This document shows, in pieces, positions 17,895 to 28,324 of a DNA stretch of 64,000 bases. A model generated the notes under the pieces. That model saw only the letters and a list, made by a program, of their open reading frames with translations, did not search any database and had not been told where the DNA came from. Every line of letters starts with the position of its first letter. The first letter of the stretch is position 1. The DNA comes from Lentisphaerota bacterium. GTDB lineage: Bacteria > Verrucomicrobiota > Lentisphaeria > Victivallales > Victivallaceae. A program made the translations under genes and the position numbers. The stretch covers positions 1 through 64,000 of the forward strand of contig JAAEMX010000025.1 in the NCBI GenBank assembly GCA_024225035.1, written 5' to 3'.

Positions 17895-18566
17895 ATGTTT
17901 GATCTTTTTCACAAAAAAACGATGGTACAGTCTTGTCTAATAGAAATGAAAAATAAACTTAAATCGCATGACGGTTGTGTTATTTGCCATTTTGAAGACA
18001 TCGCGGTTGAACAATATATAAAAAGTCTTCTTTATGAACGGGTCAATGATCCAAAGGTGAGAAAAGAACTGTTATCAGGCCATGGCTATTGCCAGTCACA
18101 TGCCGCAATGCTGCTGGAAGCAGGTGACAGTCTTGGCACAGCGATACTTTACCTTGATCAACTGCAAAACTTTTTATGGGACTTGGACAAAGTTTATCGA
18201 AAGCAAAACGCAAAAGAGCTTGACACCTGGCTGGATCACGGATCATGTCCGGTATGCATGCATGTGGAGAGGCATTGTAAAAACTATTTGGAGTTTTTCA
18301 TTGACGGTCTGAAAGATGATGATTTCAGGGACAACCTGGAGTCGGGAAACGGGCTGTGCATTACTCATCTGTCAATGGTTCTGGATAATGTCGAGGATAA
18401 ATCCCAGTTTGCCTTTGTCATCAAGGTCCACAGGCAAAAATACCGTGAACTACTGATGGATGTTATGGAGTTTATACGCAAAAGCGACCATCGTTTTCGA
18501 GGAGAGGGGTTGGGTCGTGAAAAAGATTCATGGCAGCGTGCAGTCAAAACCATGACTCGCTTTTAA
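17895..18566 (+). CDS. Cysteine-rich DUF6062-like protein
   Basis: 223 residues with two repeated units, each with a CxxC followed about 45 residues later by a GxCxxH: CVIC...GYCQSH in the first half and CPVC...GLCITH in the second. The pattern suggests two zinc sites in a helical protein, as in the DUF6062 family. No signal peptide. Function unknown. Shine-Dalgarno GAGGAT lies upstream; it is 120 bases after eno and may be read from the same transcript because no strong terminator intervenes. Confidence 0.7.
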   Translation: MFDLFHKKTMVQSCLIEMKNKLKSHDGCVICHFEDIAVEQYIKSLLYERVNDPKVRKELLSGHGYCQSHAAMLLEAGDSLGTAILYLDQLQNFLWDLDKVYRKQNAKELDTWLDHGSCPVCMHVERHCKNYLEFFIDGLKDDDFRDNLESGNGLCITHLSMVLDNVEDKSQFAFVIKVHRQKYRELLMDVMEFIRKSDHRFRGEGLGREKDSWQRAVKTMTRF

Positions 18567-18756
18567 ATATTAGTTTAAGAGTTAACGTTTATATGCCGTC
18601 AGTTTTTCGTCAAATATCCGTCATAATTTTAATTTATTATCAATTTGAGCGTAATTTCTCTGAAATTGTACCATTTTTTAAGTTTTTGTCAGCATAAATA
18701 TGAAATTGGATATATAATCAAATATGTACTAACAAATATAAGAATAAGAGTTTATA

Positions 18757-20733
18757 ATGACTAAACATCCGGTTCATTTCGAAAGGCTGAAATCTCTTTT
18801 CAGGAAGCAACGGTTATCTAAACTGCCAATAATTGGCTGCCTTTTTGCCGCTTGTGTCTGCAGTTCGAATGCGACGGTTCTGCCGCATGATGTTACGTGC
18901 ATGAATTCGAGTGAAGTCAATGATATTTTTCCGGGAAGCAAAGTCAGCAAATACGCTAATGCTCAGGATAAAGTGCTTAGAGATAATACTGGACGTGAGA
19001 TGTATTTCAGAGGATGGAATATTTCCGGGAATACCAAGCTGGTTGAGAATGGATTTAAACCGTATAGAAACCTGAAAGACGCTGAAGTTGACCTGACCAG
19101 AATCCGGCAGGAGACCGGAGCTAATTTGATCCGCTTCTGCGTTGCGTGGGAAGGTGTAAACCCTGACGTTGATCAGATTGACTATAAATACCTTGACGAT
19201 GTTATAGCTCAAATGAAAATCGCGATCAGCAAAGGTATGTACGTGCTGATTGACTATCATGAAGACTTGTATTCCCGCTACCTTTTTAATCAGAATTCCT
19301 GGCATACCGGTAACGGTGCTCCTGCCTATTTGGTTCAAGGCTATCCTAAAGAGTATGCCGGCCCGATTTGCACAAATTGGAGCCAGCACCTGCTTACGAA
19401 CGGAGCTATCAGGCTGGCGTTCAGAAACTTTTGGAATAATGTCGATTTCATCACAAAAAATGGTGCAAAACAGCCACAGGACTGCTTTCTTTTTCAGCTG
19501 GATGCTGCTTTGCGCTATATTGGCGAGAGTTTGAATGCGAATGAGATGTCCCATATTGTGGGTGTTGATCCGTTCAACGAACCTGTTGATGGCGGTATGG
19601 ATGGACTTTCTCCCAAGGAATGGACTAATCAAAAACTCTGGCCGTTTTATCTAAAATGTCGTAAAGTTATGGACTACTCAGGCTGGTACAACAAGCTGCT
19701 CTATGCCGAGCCGCTGGTTTTCTGGAACAGTAATATCGGTTTTGTTTGCCCGGCAACGGGAAGCAAGCTGCTGGATGATGTTCCTGAGCGTGGGTTTGTA
19801 CTTAATGTGCATATGTATGATGCCGCCCGGCGGTCATGGAATTTCAAGAATCCGTACAGCAGCTGCTATTTTAAAAACTATGATGACATGCGTGATTTTG
19901 GCCGTTACATGAAAATGCCGGTTCTGGTCAGCGAGTTCGGCATGGCTAACGGTGGTATCGGTGCTAAAGATCCGGCTGCGATGCTTAGCGCAATGTATCA
20001 GGCTATGGAAACAACAGCTTCGGGTAAAGCTCCGATAAAACCAGACTTTTATGTTCAGCCGTTATCCGGGACGCAATGGCAGTGGGATTATTATTATAAT
20101 CATCACAATGAATATCAGAATTTTAACCCTAAAAAACTGATTACAGCGACCGATGCCTGGAATGAAGAAGACTTTTCTGTGGTAAAGGATTACGGACAGA
20201 ATTACAACTACAATAAATACGTTTTCTGCAGGGCTTATCCGCGCCGTGTTCAGGGCGATATAATCAGCTTCTATTACAACACTCTGGTGACCGATGCCTG
20301 GAATAAGCTTTTGGACTGGGCTGAAATTCGTGATGCGGATTCATCAATGCTTCGCGATAAGCAGTTTATGCTGTTGGTTTGGAGCGGGAAATCCTCCGAG
20401 TATCCAACTGAGATTTTTCTGCCGAATTATTTCAACCCGTCAGAAATAAGTGTGGTTTCGGACCTTCAAGGCGTTGTGACTTCTCCTCCGGTTGAGGAAA
20501 AGCCTCTAAACACTGAAAACGAGTTAACTTTGCTTCACGATTCTGATAATCAAGGCGGTTACCGTCTGTTGAGTTGGAATGACAGTGAACAGCTTGGTAA
20601 TAACGAGTCATTGCATTATATGCTGGTGGTTAACAACGGGGCGGAGCTTGATCCAACGTTGTTGAATAAGTTACATAACTTGTTGAACAGACAGGTTTTG
20701 ACTGAGCATTTTAGCCCGTTGTTTTTACCATAA
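18757..20733 (+). CDS. Secreted glycoside hydrolase family 5 (endoglycoceramidase-like)
   Basis: 658 residues. A positively charged N-terminus and hydrophobic stretch (about 20-40, with IGCLFAACVCSS) act as a signal. The GH5 barrel follows: RGWNISG strand 1, IRFCVAWEGV, VLIDYHED, acid/base Glu275 in DPFNEP and nucleophile Glu393 in VSEFGMANGG. The insertion pattern and the NAPAYLVQGYP-like loop recall endoglycoceramidase-type GH5 more than cellulases; the substrate is a guess. The C-terminal 130 residues form a beta domain. A terminator follows at 20774. Confidence 0.87.
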   Translation: MTKHPVHFERLKSLFRKQRLSKLPIIGCLFAACVCSSNATVLPHDVTCMNSSEVNDIFPGSKVSKYANAQDKVLRDNTGREMYFRGWNISGNTKLVENGFKPYRNLKDAEVDLTRIRQETGANLIRFCVAWEGVNPDVDQIDYKYLDDVIAQMKIAISKGMYVLIDYHEDLYSRYLFNQNSWHTGNGAPAYLVQGYPKEYAGPICTNWSQHLLTNGAIRLAFRNFWNNVDFITKNGAKQPQDCFLFQLDAALRYIGESLNANEMSHIVGVDPFNEPVDGGMDGLSPKEWTNQKLWPFYLKCRKVMDYSGWYNKLLYAEPLVFWNSNIGFVCPATGSKLLDDVPERGFVLNVHMYDAARRSWNFKNPYSSCYFKNYDDMRDFGRYMKMPVLVSEFGMANGGIGAKDPAAMLSAMYQAMETTASGKAPIKPDFYVQPLSGTQWQWDYYYNHHNEYQNFNPKKLITATDAWNEEDFSVVKDYGQNYNYNKYVFCRAYPRRVQGDIISFYYNTLVTDAWNKLLDWAEIRDADSSMLRDKQFMLLVWSGKSSEYPTEIFLPNYFNPSEISVVSDLQGVVTSPPVEEKPLNTENELTLLHDSDNQGGYRLLSWNDSEQLGNNESLHYMLVVNNGAELDPTLLNKLHNLLNRQVLTEHFSPLFLP

Positions 20734-20773
20734 AAATTTCTTTTTTTTCGAATGTTTACCATTCCTCCTGACC

Positions 20774-20808
20774 TCCCTGTCTGCTTAAAAGCAACAGGGA
20801 AGATTTTT
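20774..20808 (+). terminator. Terminator of the GH5 gene
   Basis: TCCCTGT and ACAGGGA (20774-20780, 20794-20800) with an inner TGCTT/AAGCA stem and one bulged C, followed by AGATTTTTAT. Located 40 bases after the GH5 stop. Confidence 0.8.
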
Positions 20809-20882
20809 ATGAAAATCAAATATTTTGTGGTTAGACGCTTTAAAAGTTGCTAAAAAATACTATATTAAAGGTCTACAGATGT

Positions 20883-20959
20883 GCGCCCGTAGCTCAGCTG
20901 GATAGAGCGTCTGCCTCCGGAGCAGAAGGCCTTGGGTTCGAATCCCGACGGGCGTACCA
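20883..20959 (+). tRNA. tRNA-Arg (CCG anticodon)
   Basis: A full cloverleaf: acceptor stem GCGCCCG pairs with CGGGCGT (G1-U72 wobble), D-arm AGCTCAGCTGGATAGAGC, anticodon stem TCTGC/GCAGA around loop CTCCGGA with anticodon CCG, and T-arm GGGTTCGAATCCC. The 3' CCA is encoded (20957-20959). Confidence 0.95.
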
Positions 20960-21148
20960 TTTAACTCATTCAAAATAAACTGTTTACAGGTAATCGTATT
21001 TTTATAGATTCTTACAAATTTGCTGCTATCTTACCTCCGTCTTACCCTCTTGAAAACCGTTGGCATTCTGTAAGCATCTTATACAGAACTGCTTGCAAGG
21101 CTTTTACGATTGCCGTAAAGTATTAGGATTGTTTTCAGGATTAAATGT

Positions 21149-21493
21149 TCAATTTTTTTCATATTCAATTTTGTTTTTAGAAACCTTTACTGTGTCGTGT
21201 GTTGTGTCGACTCTCATCTCTTCTTCAAACAAAAGTCTTCTGGAGAATAATTCGTATGATTTTGCCTTGTAATGGGCGATTGTGCCCGGTGGAATAGTGT
21301 TTAAACTGGAAAAATATGAGCCGATTATTACTGTTGGAGTCGGATTTCCACTGCCGGTTGGATCGGTTGATGCAAATTTTCCGCCGGTACCGCTGGTCAC
21401 GACTCTGAAAGCTTTGTGCCGAATCGTATTGCAGCCAGTACTAAGTAGCATTGCCATACAGAATGGAATTAAGAGGGAGAGTTTATTTTTCAT
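21149..21493 (-). CDS. Small lipoprotein
   Basis: 114 residues from the ATG at 21493, which has AGGAGAG at good spacing. An upstream in-frame ATG at 21556 is less likely. The N-terminus is a lipoprotein signal with lipobox LSTGC (MKNKLSLLIPFCMAMLLSTGC is split by the cleavage before Cys). The mature part contains GSGNPTPTVIIGSYFSSLNTIPPGTIAHY, with no family I recognise. Probably anchored in the inner or outer membrane facing the periplasm. Confidence 0.7.
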   Translation of the reverse strand: MKNKLSLLIPFCMAMLLSTGCNTIRHKAFRVVTSGTGGKFASTDPTGSGNPTPTVIIGSYFSSLNTIPPGTIAHYKAKSYELFSRRLLFEEEMRVDTTHDTVKVSKNKIEYEKN

Positions 21494-21816
21494 TTTGCGC
21501 TCTCCTGTGTTGCTGAGTCTATTCGAGGATTGCCGCGATTCTGGCAAGCTGTTCACGCACTGGAGCTATTACTGCAGCGAACGGACTTTATTTCCTCATT
21601 TTTTTAATTAAAGCCTACCTTCATATTACAAAGTCTTTTTAATGCGTTATCGGTTAGCAGTAATTTAGTCTTCACCAGGCAAAGGTTGTATAATTATCAC
21701 TCAAGAGAGAACTATATAAACTATTAGAAAAGGCATAAAACATTCAATATGTATAGAAAGAGTGCAAAATTGTTGTAAAATATGTTAAGAAAAAAATCAT
21801 TCAGAGTAAAAATATT
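21494..21816. other. Intergenic region between lipoprotein and regulator genes
   Basis: About 320 AT-rich bases between two divergent genes. Presumably promoters for both; I see no tRNA, hairpin or clear operator. Confidence 0.3.
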
Positions 21817-22823
21817 ATGCGCGTTTCAACTAATGTAAAAAAACTGATTCTGTATTTCAAAGAAAAAATTTTCTCGGGAGAATACTGTTCTGGGGATAAA
21901 CTGCCTTCAATTCGTGCCCTTGCAAAAGATTTGGGGGCAAAACCAGGTGCTATTAGACAATGTTTTGAGATTTTGGCTTCCGATGACCCGGTTGAAATAA
22001 TTCACGGCTCGGGGACGTATGTAAAGCACAAAGAACAAATCAAAGATAATTGTAAAGAAAAAAATATAACATTTCAGTTTTAAGCTATCCAACCTTAAAA
22101 CCTGAACTTGCCGGAATCTATTCTGTGGCTTTAACCGGCATTGAGAAAGCCGCAGATAATTATGATTGCAACTTGACTTTCAATCACATAAGTTTCAAAA
22201 AGAACTGCAGTGAAGATATTGAAAGGTTCAGCAAGAGCAGTGACGGAATAATATTTTTGGCGGAACTGGAACGCAACAATCCCCAGACAACATTATCAGT
22301 TCCAGCAGTTGCAGTTGGTACCCATTTACCGGTACTTAACAACCTTTCATTTGTTGATGTCGATCCATATACTGCAGCTTTTTTAGCCGTTAAATATTTC
22401 AAACAACATAATATTAAGGAAGTAACGGTACTGTCTCACACTGCACTGACATACCAAAACCGTGGAGAAGTTTTTGCTCCTTTGTGGAAACAAGCCGGTG
22501 GAAAGGTAAATAAATTATACTCTGTCAAAGTTAAAAATATTGAATATAAAAAATCTTGCGGTTACTTATTTACGACTGGCTCACGCTTACAAGCCGCATC
22601 TCACAATTATAAAGAAAAGAATGGTATAACTCTTGCTCAGGATCATTGCATACTCGGAATTGACGTAAAAAGTTTAATACATGCTGGGTATCATCATACT
22701 CCATGTATTGCGATCAATTGGAAGCAAGTCGGGGAAGAAGCCTTGAAAGAATGCCTTTCCAGAATTCAATTTCCCGGTTTAAATCCGCGCTGTATTTATT
22801 TGGAGGGACATCTTTCCAAATAA
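21817..22823 (+). pseudogene. GntR-HTH / LacI-type sensor hybrid regulator, split by a -1 frameshift
   Basis: The first frame (21817-22083, 88 residues) is a GntR winged helix: GEYCSGDKLPSIRALAKDLGAKPGAIRQ and HGSGTYV. It stops, but the next frame continues without loss: KYNISVLSYPTLKPEL then GIYSVALTGIEKAA, typical of the periplasmic-binding-type sensor domain of LacI/GntR hybrids, through to 22823 (ending in CIAINWKQVGEEALKECLSRIQ). The break is at a run of seven A (22058-22064) in the form A-AAA-AAT. It could be a single-base sequencing error, a decayed gene or programmed slippage. Such hybrids usually control neighbouring glycan genes; the BNR/LamG gene next door is the likely target. Confidence 0.75.
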
Positions 22824-23061
22824 TTTCCAGTATTCTGTGCTTGCTCAAAAATTTCTTTTGCCTGCTGACATTCTAGCCTTAACCGATGCGGTTGAAATAC
22901 CATTAATTTCCGATTGAATTTTTCCATTTTTGCTATGATTTCATCTGTCTCACGCAAATAGAAATATATCGAAATTTCTTACAGGGAATGCAGGTATGTG
23001 GATGGATTACACCGAGTGGGATACTAGAAAATAAAGCATCATAATTATTGAAAAAACAATC
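22824..23061. other. Intergenic region
   Basis: No convincing gene. A short frame at 22994-23034 ends in a Trp/Tyr-rich stretch (MWMDYTEWDTRK) that could be the remnant of a lost C-terminus, but this is too short to support. Confidence 0.25.
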
Positions 23062-23098
23062 ACTGCTGCAGAAAGTTACTTCTGCAGCAGTTCTTTTA
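23062..23098. terminator. Bidirectional terminator
   Basis: A perfect 12-bp stem (23062-23073 with 23080-23091) around a six-base loop, followed by TCTTTTAT on the plus strand and preceded by an A-run (U-run on the minus strand). It separates the convergent regulator and BNR/LamG genes. Confidence 0.85.
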
Positions 23099-23141
23099 TA
23101 TCCTGAAAAGATAAAAGCTTAATTTAAAGCTGTGTTTGAAG

Positions 23142-25321
23142 TCATTTATAGATTTTCAAATCATCAATCAGGCCGTTAAAATGCCAAGCATTATTATATG
23201 CACCTATAACAACGTTTCCTTCGTTATTAAAATCTACACCATTTATGTTTTTATCAAAAGAGAAATTACCAACCAGTTTATGATTTTGATATACCTCCAG
23301 CTTTTGTGCTGATCTGTTCACTTTGATGGTTGCCAGAGACCACTGACCGGCAGTAAAGTCATGCCCGGAATCTAAAGTTCCCTGGGCCGGGTAAGAAACT
23401 CCATTTACTTTTCCGTAGAACTGAATGACATCGGCATCTCTGAACCTGAGATAATAGAAATTAGCTGTGAGATAAGTACGTTATCATTCATATTCGGCCA
23501 GTCGTTGCTTTCAGCTCCGTTTAACTCATTCGGGAATATCCATGCTGAAACAGCAAAGTCGCCGGTACCTACACTTAAGGCCTCGTTTTGCCCAAGGTTG
23601 ATATAACCATCAACGCCATTGAAGCTTGCGGCTTTGCCGTTTTTTCCATTAACTAATGTGATACCTTCACTGGGGGCAATGAATTGACTGTAAATTGAAT
23701 CAAATAATTCCTCATTATCCATAAATTCCATTTTCCAATGACCGACTGTGCCGTACATTTTTTGAACTTCCCTGAGGCCTATTGCGTAATTATAGACTTT
23801 AAAATCATCAATAAGTCCATCAAAGTGTTTTATACCGTTGCAAGCACCAATCGTGAAATCACCTTCGTTGCTAAAGTCAATCCCATGAATCGGGGTGGTG
23901 AAGTTGAATGTTCCAGCTAAAATGTCATTGTAGTAGACTTTCAGTTTTTGCTTTGCCCGGTCAATGACGAAAGTTGCCATGTACCATGATCCGGCATTAA
24001 AATCAATGCCCGGCGCTAAGAGACCTTGACTACAATACATAGTTCCGTCGATTTTTCCATAAAATTGAATGATGTCAGCATCTCTGAAACGTAAATAGTA
24101 AAAGTTGTTTGCATCCTGGTACTTTGAAAACAGCATATTATCATTCATGTTAGGCCAGTTATTTTCATCAGAACCATTCAGCTGATGAGGATAAATCCAG
24201 GCTGATACTGTAAAACTGCCTTTGCCGATGTTCAGCGAAGGGTCGTTACCACAGTTTATGTAATCATCCACTCCATCCAGCTCGACAGCATTGCCAATTT
24301 TGCCGGATACTAAAGTCGGAGCACCATGCAGTGCTGCATTGTTTTCACCTATTGCATCCTGAACTGTACTTACATTTACCTCATCAAATTCCCATAATGA
24401 AATTTTTTCTGGAGCTTTTCCCCAACGCCAAACTCCCGCGCCTCCGGTCGTAACATAAAGTCTTGTATTGTCAGTTGGGTCTATAAAAATATCGCTTATT
24501 CTGAAAACTCCCATTCCTTTGTATTCAAAACAGTTCCATGTTTCACCGTAGTCATCGCTATACCACAAGCCGTTCCCTCTGCCATAGTCGTTATTATATT
24601 CTCTGAACCCTATGTAAACCCTGTCCGGAATATTAGGGTCTGGTGTAATTGCTTCAAGTATATGTCTTTTTATGACTTTAGGATTGTTTGGATCAGGGGA
24701 GGGACGATAAAAGTGAGCATTTAGCGGATTATTCTGGTTGTTGAAAGTAGTAGCCATTTTATAAGTCCATGTGCTGCCTCCGTCAGTACTCTTCCAGAAT
24801 AGTTGTTGCTTGCTTTTACTGGAGAAATCGCTGTGGCCCACGTAAATTATATTTGGGTCAGTTGGGTTAATAGCAATACTTCTGGGATCGATCGATGCAG
24901 TACCACCTTCTTTTTGTCCAAGCACAACAGTCCAGCTGTCTCCCCCATTAGTTGATTTAGCAATATATCCGCTTCTTTGGTCACGAGAGAATTCTTTTTT
25001 TACTGGATCCCATTTAGGCTCAGTCAAATAGTTATTTTCTTTTACGCAAACATAGATGATATTTGGATCAGTCGGGTGTATTGCAATGGCAAGAGTGTTT
25101 TTATTTTCTTTTAATCCATTATTTTTTTCTACCCAGTTTTTGCCGCCGTCTGTACTTTTATAAACGCCAATTCTCCTTTTAGGCATTACTTCTGCTGAGT
25201 AATAATAAGTCGCGTAAAGAGTTCTGTTTGACGGGTCTCCTGTTGGAGCAATAACCATGTCATAGATAGATCCGTTTTTCCAAGTCTCATCAATTGTGTC
25301 GTCATTTTTCATCATTTTCAT
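23142..25321 (-). pseudogene. BNR/VPS10-like and double LamG region, C-terminal part of a frameshifted secreted protein
   Basis: The frame open at 25321-23405 begins in mid-propeller (YKSTDGGKNW, AKSTNGGDSW, WKSTDGGSTW, YSDDYGETW Asp-box repeats) and goes on to two LamG/concanavalin-like domains of about 190 residues each, both with the motif DGVDGYINLG or DGVDDYINCG. The first LamG is complete. In the second the frame is lost near 23465, where the paralogous repeat reads SKYQDANNFYYLRF; the remainder continues in another frame to a TGA at 23142 (ending HFNGLIDDLKIYK). Restoring one base near 23465 rejoins it. Together with the 25302-26900 frame this is one protein of about 1250 residues. Confidence 0.75.
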
Positions 25322-26900
25322 TGAGTTTTACTTGATAGTTAGTCATCCCGGTGGGGGTAGACCAGGTTTCACCGCTATCAAAACTTTTAAATACTACGGT
25401 TTGTCCTTGGGTCAGTTCTCGTGCAGTATACAGAATGTTCGGTTCATCAGGGTCATGAATGATTCGCTCAACATCCCCGTAATAGTTTTTTTTGTTTAAT
25501 ATATTTTTCAAACCATAATAATAAAAATTGTCGTGTTTCCTGAAACTTTTCCCTCCGTCATATGTACTCCAAAAAGCAACGTCCATATAGCCCAGGAACA
25601 TATTTTGCGGGTTATCAGGATCGATCATCATGCAGGTCGCACAAAGAATATCCGCTCCCGAGCTCTCGTAAAAATCCGGTTCATCTGGATAATTTTTTTG
25701 CAGCTTTCTTGAAGAAATCCTTTCCCAGCTGTCGCCGCCGTTTTCTGAAAGATATATGTGCATATCGTTTACATAGCACATATAAGCACTATTGTAAGGA
25801 CTGATCGAAAATGCAGTTGCTCCTTTTACCCACCCGCACCAGACTGCTTTGTCACCTGTTGCTGCAATATCGTTTATGGCAGAGGACCAAGTGTCGCCTG
25901 AGTCTGTGGTTTTGCGAATTCCGTTGAAATTATCTTTGTGAAAGTGTGCAAAGAATGTATCGTTATCGGAAGGGGGCTGAACTATTCCTGTTATTCCTTT
26001 ACCAGAAGAGTCATATGGCTGATTTGCAATAAGAATATCAAGCAGGGTCCAGGTAGTGCCTCCATCAATACTTTTAAGAATCCCGGTTTTATATTTTTCG
26101 ACCTCTTTAATCTCACCGTTTTGTACTACTTCCACTAGAAATCCTTTATTGACAAATGAAAGAAGCATTACATTGGTATTATCCCTTTTTATTGCCAGAC
26201 AGGTATAGTTCCTTTGGTCAGGTATAGTTTTTTCTGTAATAGTCCACTGATTATTTTGAAAATTCAGGATAAATAAGTTTCCTTCTGTCAAAACATATAA
26301 CTTATTGCTGTCATTGGGATCGATGATAATATTTCTGATAGAATGCTTAGCTGTATTGACACTATCAATGGATATGATCTTAGTCCATGTTTCACCGCAA
26401 TCAACAGATTTATAGATACATCCATAATTTTGGCATTTAGCGTTTTTGCCGAGTTCAAATCCAATACCGGCATATATTATATCAGGGTTATTACTGTCTA
26501 TCGCCAATGCTCTGACTCCGGCAGGCTTTTCAAATATTTCAACATTAGCAAAGCCACTGCGTTTCGTGGTCCAAGTTTCTCCTCCATCTGAAGACTTGGC
26601 TCCTCCTCCTTGAGTTCCAAGAAAAATGATTTGCGGGTTTGTCGGGTGATATTTTATTGATTGAATATAGGTGTTGGTTACGTCGTTATTTCTCAACCTG
26701 AAATTTGCGAGGTCAGTACTTAGAGCTATTCCGTTTACATCGCCGCCAATCAGAAGTTTCTGCTCATGGGGAGAGAATGCCACACATCTGTACCAGCCGC
26801 CTCCACCCGGGCCAAGGTTTTTCCAGGAATTAATTTCTTCATCGGCAAAAGCGAAGAAAGACAGTGCAATCGTCGAGATTAATAATGTAAGTTTTTTCAT
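25302..26900 (-). CDS. Secreted BNR-repeat (sialidase/VPS10-like) beta-propeller, N-terminal part
   Basis: 532 residues with a signal peptide (MKKLTLLISTIALSFFAFA). Asp-box repeats recur: KSSDGGETW, KSVDCGETW, KSIDGGTTW, KTTDSGDTW, LSENGGDSW, STYDGGKSF and KSFDSGETW, each followed by a DPxNPN-type strand. This is the tandem-propeller layout of BNR/xyloglucanase-like or VPS10-like surface proteins. The frame ends at a five-A run (T5 at 25305-25309 on the plus strand), after which the next frame continues the propeller directly. Removing one base there gives NENDDTIDETWKNG and restores a single reading frame. Likely extracellular glycan binding or hydrolysis; catalytic residues are not identifiable. 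Confidence 0.75.
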   Translation of the reverse strand: MKKLTLLISTIALSFFAFADEEINSWKNLGPGGGGWYRCVAFSPHEQKLLIGGDVNGIALSTDLANFRLRNNDVTNTYIQSIKYHPTNPQIIFLGTQGGGAKSSDGGETWTTKRSGFANVEIFEKPAGVRALAIDSNNPDIIYAGIGFELGKNAKCQNYGCIYKSVDCGETWTKIISIDSVNTAKHSIRNIIIDPNDSNKLYVLTEGNLFILNFQNNQWTITEKTIPDQRNYTCLAIKRDNTNVMLLSFVNKGFLVEVVQNGEIKEVEKYKTGILKSIDGGTTWTLLDILIANQPYDSSGKGITGIVQPPSDNDTFFAHFHKDNFNGIRKTTDSGDTWSSAINDIAATGDKAVWCGWVKGATAFSISPYNSAYMCYVNDMHIYLSENGGDSWERISSRKLQKNYPDEPDFYESSGADILCATCMMIDPDNPQNMFLGYMDVAFWSTYDGGKSFRKHDNFYYYGLKNILNKKNYYGDVERIIHDPDEPNILYTARELTQGQTVVFKSFDSGETWSTPTGMTNYQVKLNENDEK

Positions 26901-27296
26901 TTGGCACCCCAGGGATATTTTTTTATTTGAAGCAAATAGATGCAGGGAAGAGTAGAGCCTCCTTTTTTATAGAATGTATACTTATAGAATGTTTAAATAA
27001 TAATTGTATACATAATTCAAGGCGTTGTCAATACCTAAAGTTCAAAATAAGTAAATTTAAACTTATATTTAAACTTATTTTAGTTAAAATAAGGATTTTG
27101 ACACTTAGTTAAATTGAGCGCCTGTCTTCGGAGCCTAGAACCATGGGGGGAGCTCGTCAGGCTTACTGCTATTTCTTTCAGTTTTGTTGATGTGTTATCA
27201 CTGTGAGTTGTTATTAGATGAATAAATTTGAACTGAGCTTTCCAGGTTGACAAACAGTTTCAATAAACGATTGGGGACGCTCATGCTGATGAGTAA
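26901..27296. promoter_or_regulatory. Promoter region of the BNR/LamG gene with two GTATAC palindromes
   Basis: About 400 AT-rich bases. Two GTATAC palindromes with AT-rich flanks at 26976-26981 and 27006-27011, exactly 30 bases apart, lie 75-110 bases upstream of the leftward BNR start. A near-direct repeat of TTTAAACTTA occurs at 27050-27080. They could be operator sites for the nearby hybrid regulator; this is inference. Confidence 0.3.
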
Positions 27297-28324
27297 CTAA
27301 AACGGTCTAAAATTAAATGGCACGGTCTGATAACTGGATATTCTACATTTTTTATGGTTTTTGCAATAAAAATCAAATAGAGCTCTTTCATTATGTTCCA
27401 CACGAATAAAATCCTCTCTTGCAGGTGCAAAAATACCATAACTTCTTTGTCCCAAAGGTGAATTTCTGTGCCTGAAGTATGCTGCACTCTCGCCGAATCT
27501 GCCATCACACCAAAAGGCATAGTTGTCAGTTATAAGATTTTCAGTTTCAGCTGATTCCAGGCCTGCACTGATAACAAGCTGAATGTTTACATCTCGTCTT
27601 AGCTGTGATTTTGAATAAGCAAGTCTTCCTCTGTAGTGGTCAAGACATATTTCAACACCAAACTTAATACCGCAATATTCAAAGATACCGTTGCCGTCAT
27701 AATTTAAATTTTTTCGTTCTTTGCCAGGGCCGGGGGGGAAACGGCAGGCATGTGTTTGACTTCTTCAAAAAAATCACTATTGCTGATCAAGTCTTTCATA
27801 ACAATGAACGTATCGTTTTCAATAGGGATAGTTTTATTTTGCAATGGCGGTTTGTAAAACTTTTGTAATGCAGGTCCGCCTGAATGAATAATGCAGACGT
27901 TATAAACTTCTTTGTTGCTTTGTTTGTCGGCAGAATAAAAGACTGCGGTGCCAAATACAAATAGCCAGTCCAATAAATAGTCGAGTCCAGAAGTGCCGCC
28001 GCGTGTCAAATCTTTCAGCTTGCTAATGAGGTACTCTGAAAGCTCTATTGGGTAGGCTCCATGTTTTCCCCGAAAGAAGAATTCAGGGATCGCAAAGATT
28101 TTAAGACACTGTTTGTTTCTATCTGCTTTTTTATAAGCCTTGATAATACATTTTTTCAAAAACTCAATTCTGGCGTCTATATCTTCCTTATCTTTTTCCA
28201 ACCCCATATAATAACCTTCTGTGAATTTATCATTTGTCCATTTGGGCTGGGTGGGAAGGCCTAGAGAAATAAACTGGCAACAATTAAACATTAACATAGG
28301 TTTTCTCCATAAACAGGATATCAT
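27297..28324 (-). pseudogene. Nitrilase-superfamily (carbon-nitrogen hydrolase) gene split at a G7/C7 homopolymer
   Basis: The first frame (28324-27704, 206 residues) holds the catalytic Glu81 (FAIPEFFFRG) and the Lys region (FYKPPLQ, about 158). It stops soon after a run of seven C (27732-27738 on the plus strand are G). In the shifted frame the protein continues as PGPGKERKNLNYDG and then IFEYCGIKFGVEICLDHYRG, which supplies the catalytic Cys, through NIQLVISAG to a stop at 27297. All three catalytic residues are therefore present across the two frames. It is distant from NadE and typical amidases; the substrate is unknown. A start at Met10 or Met12 is as plausible as the first ATG. Confidence 0.75.

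Noticed and set aside
18814..19632. Minus-strand open frame of 272 residues opposite the GH5 gene
   Set aside because: Complete antisense overlap with a gene carrying intact GH5 catalytic motifs; no recognisable domain or ribosome binding site.
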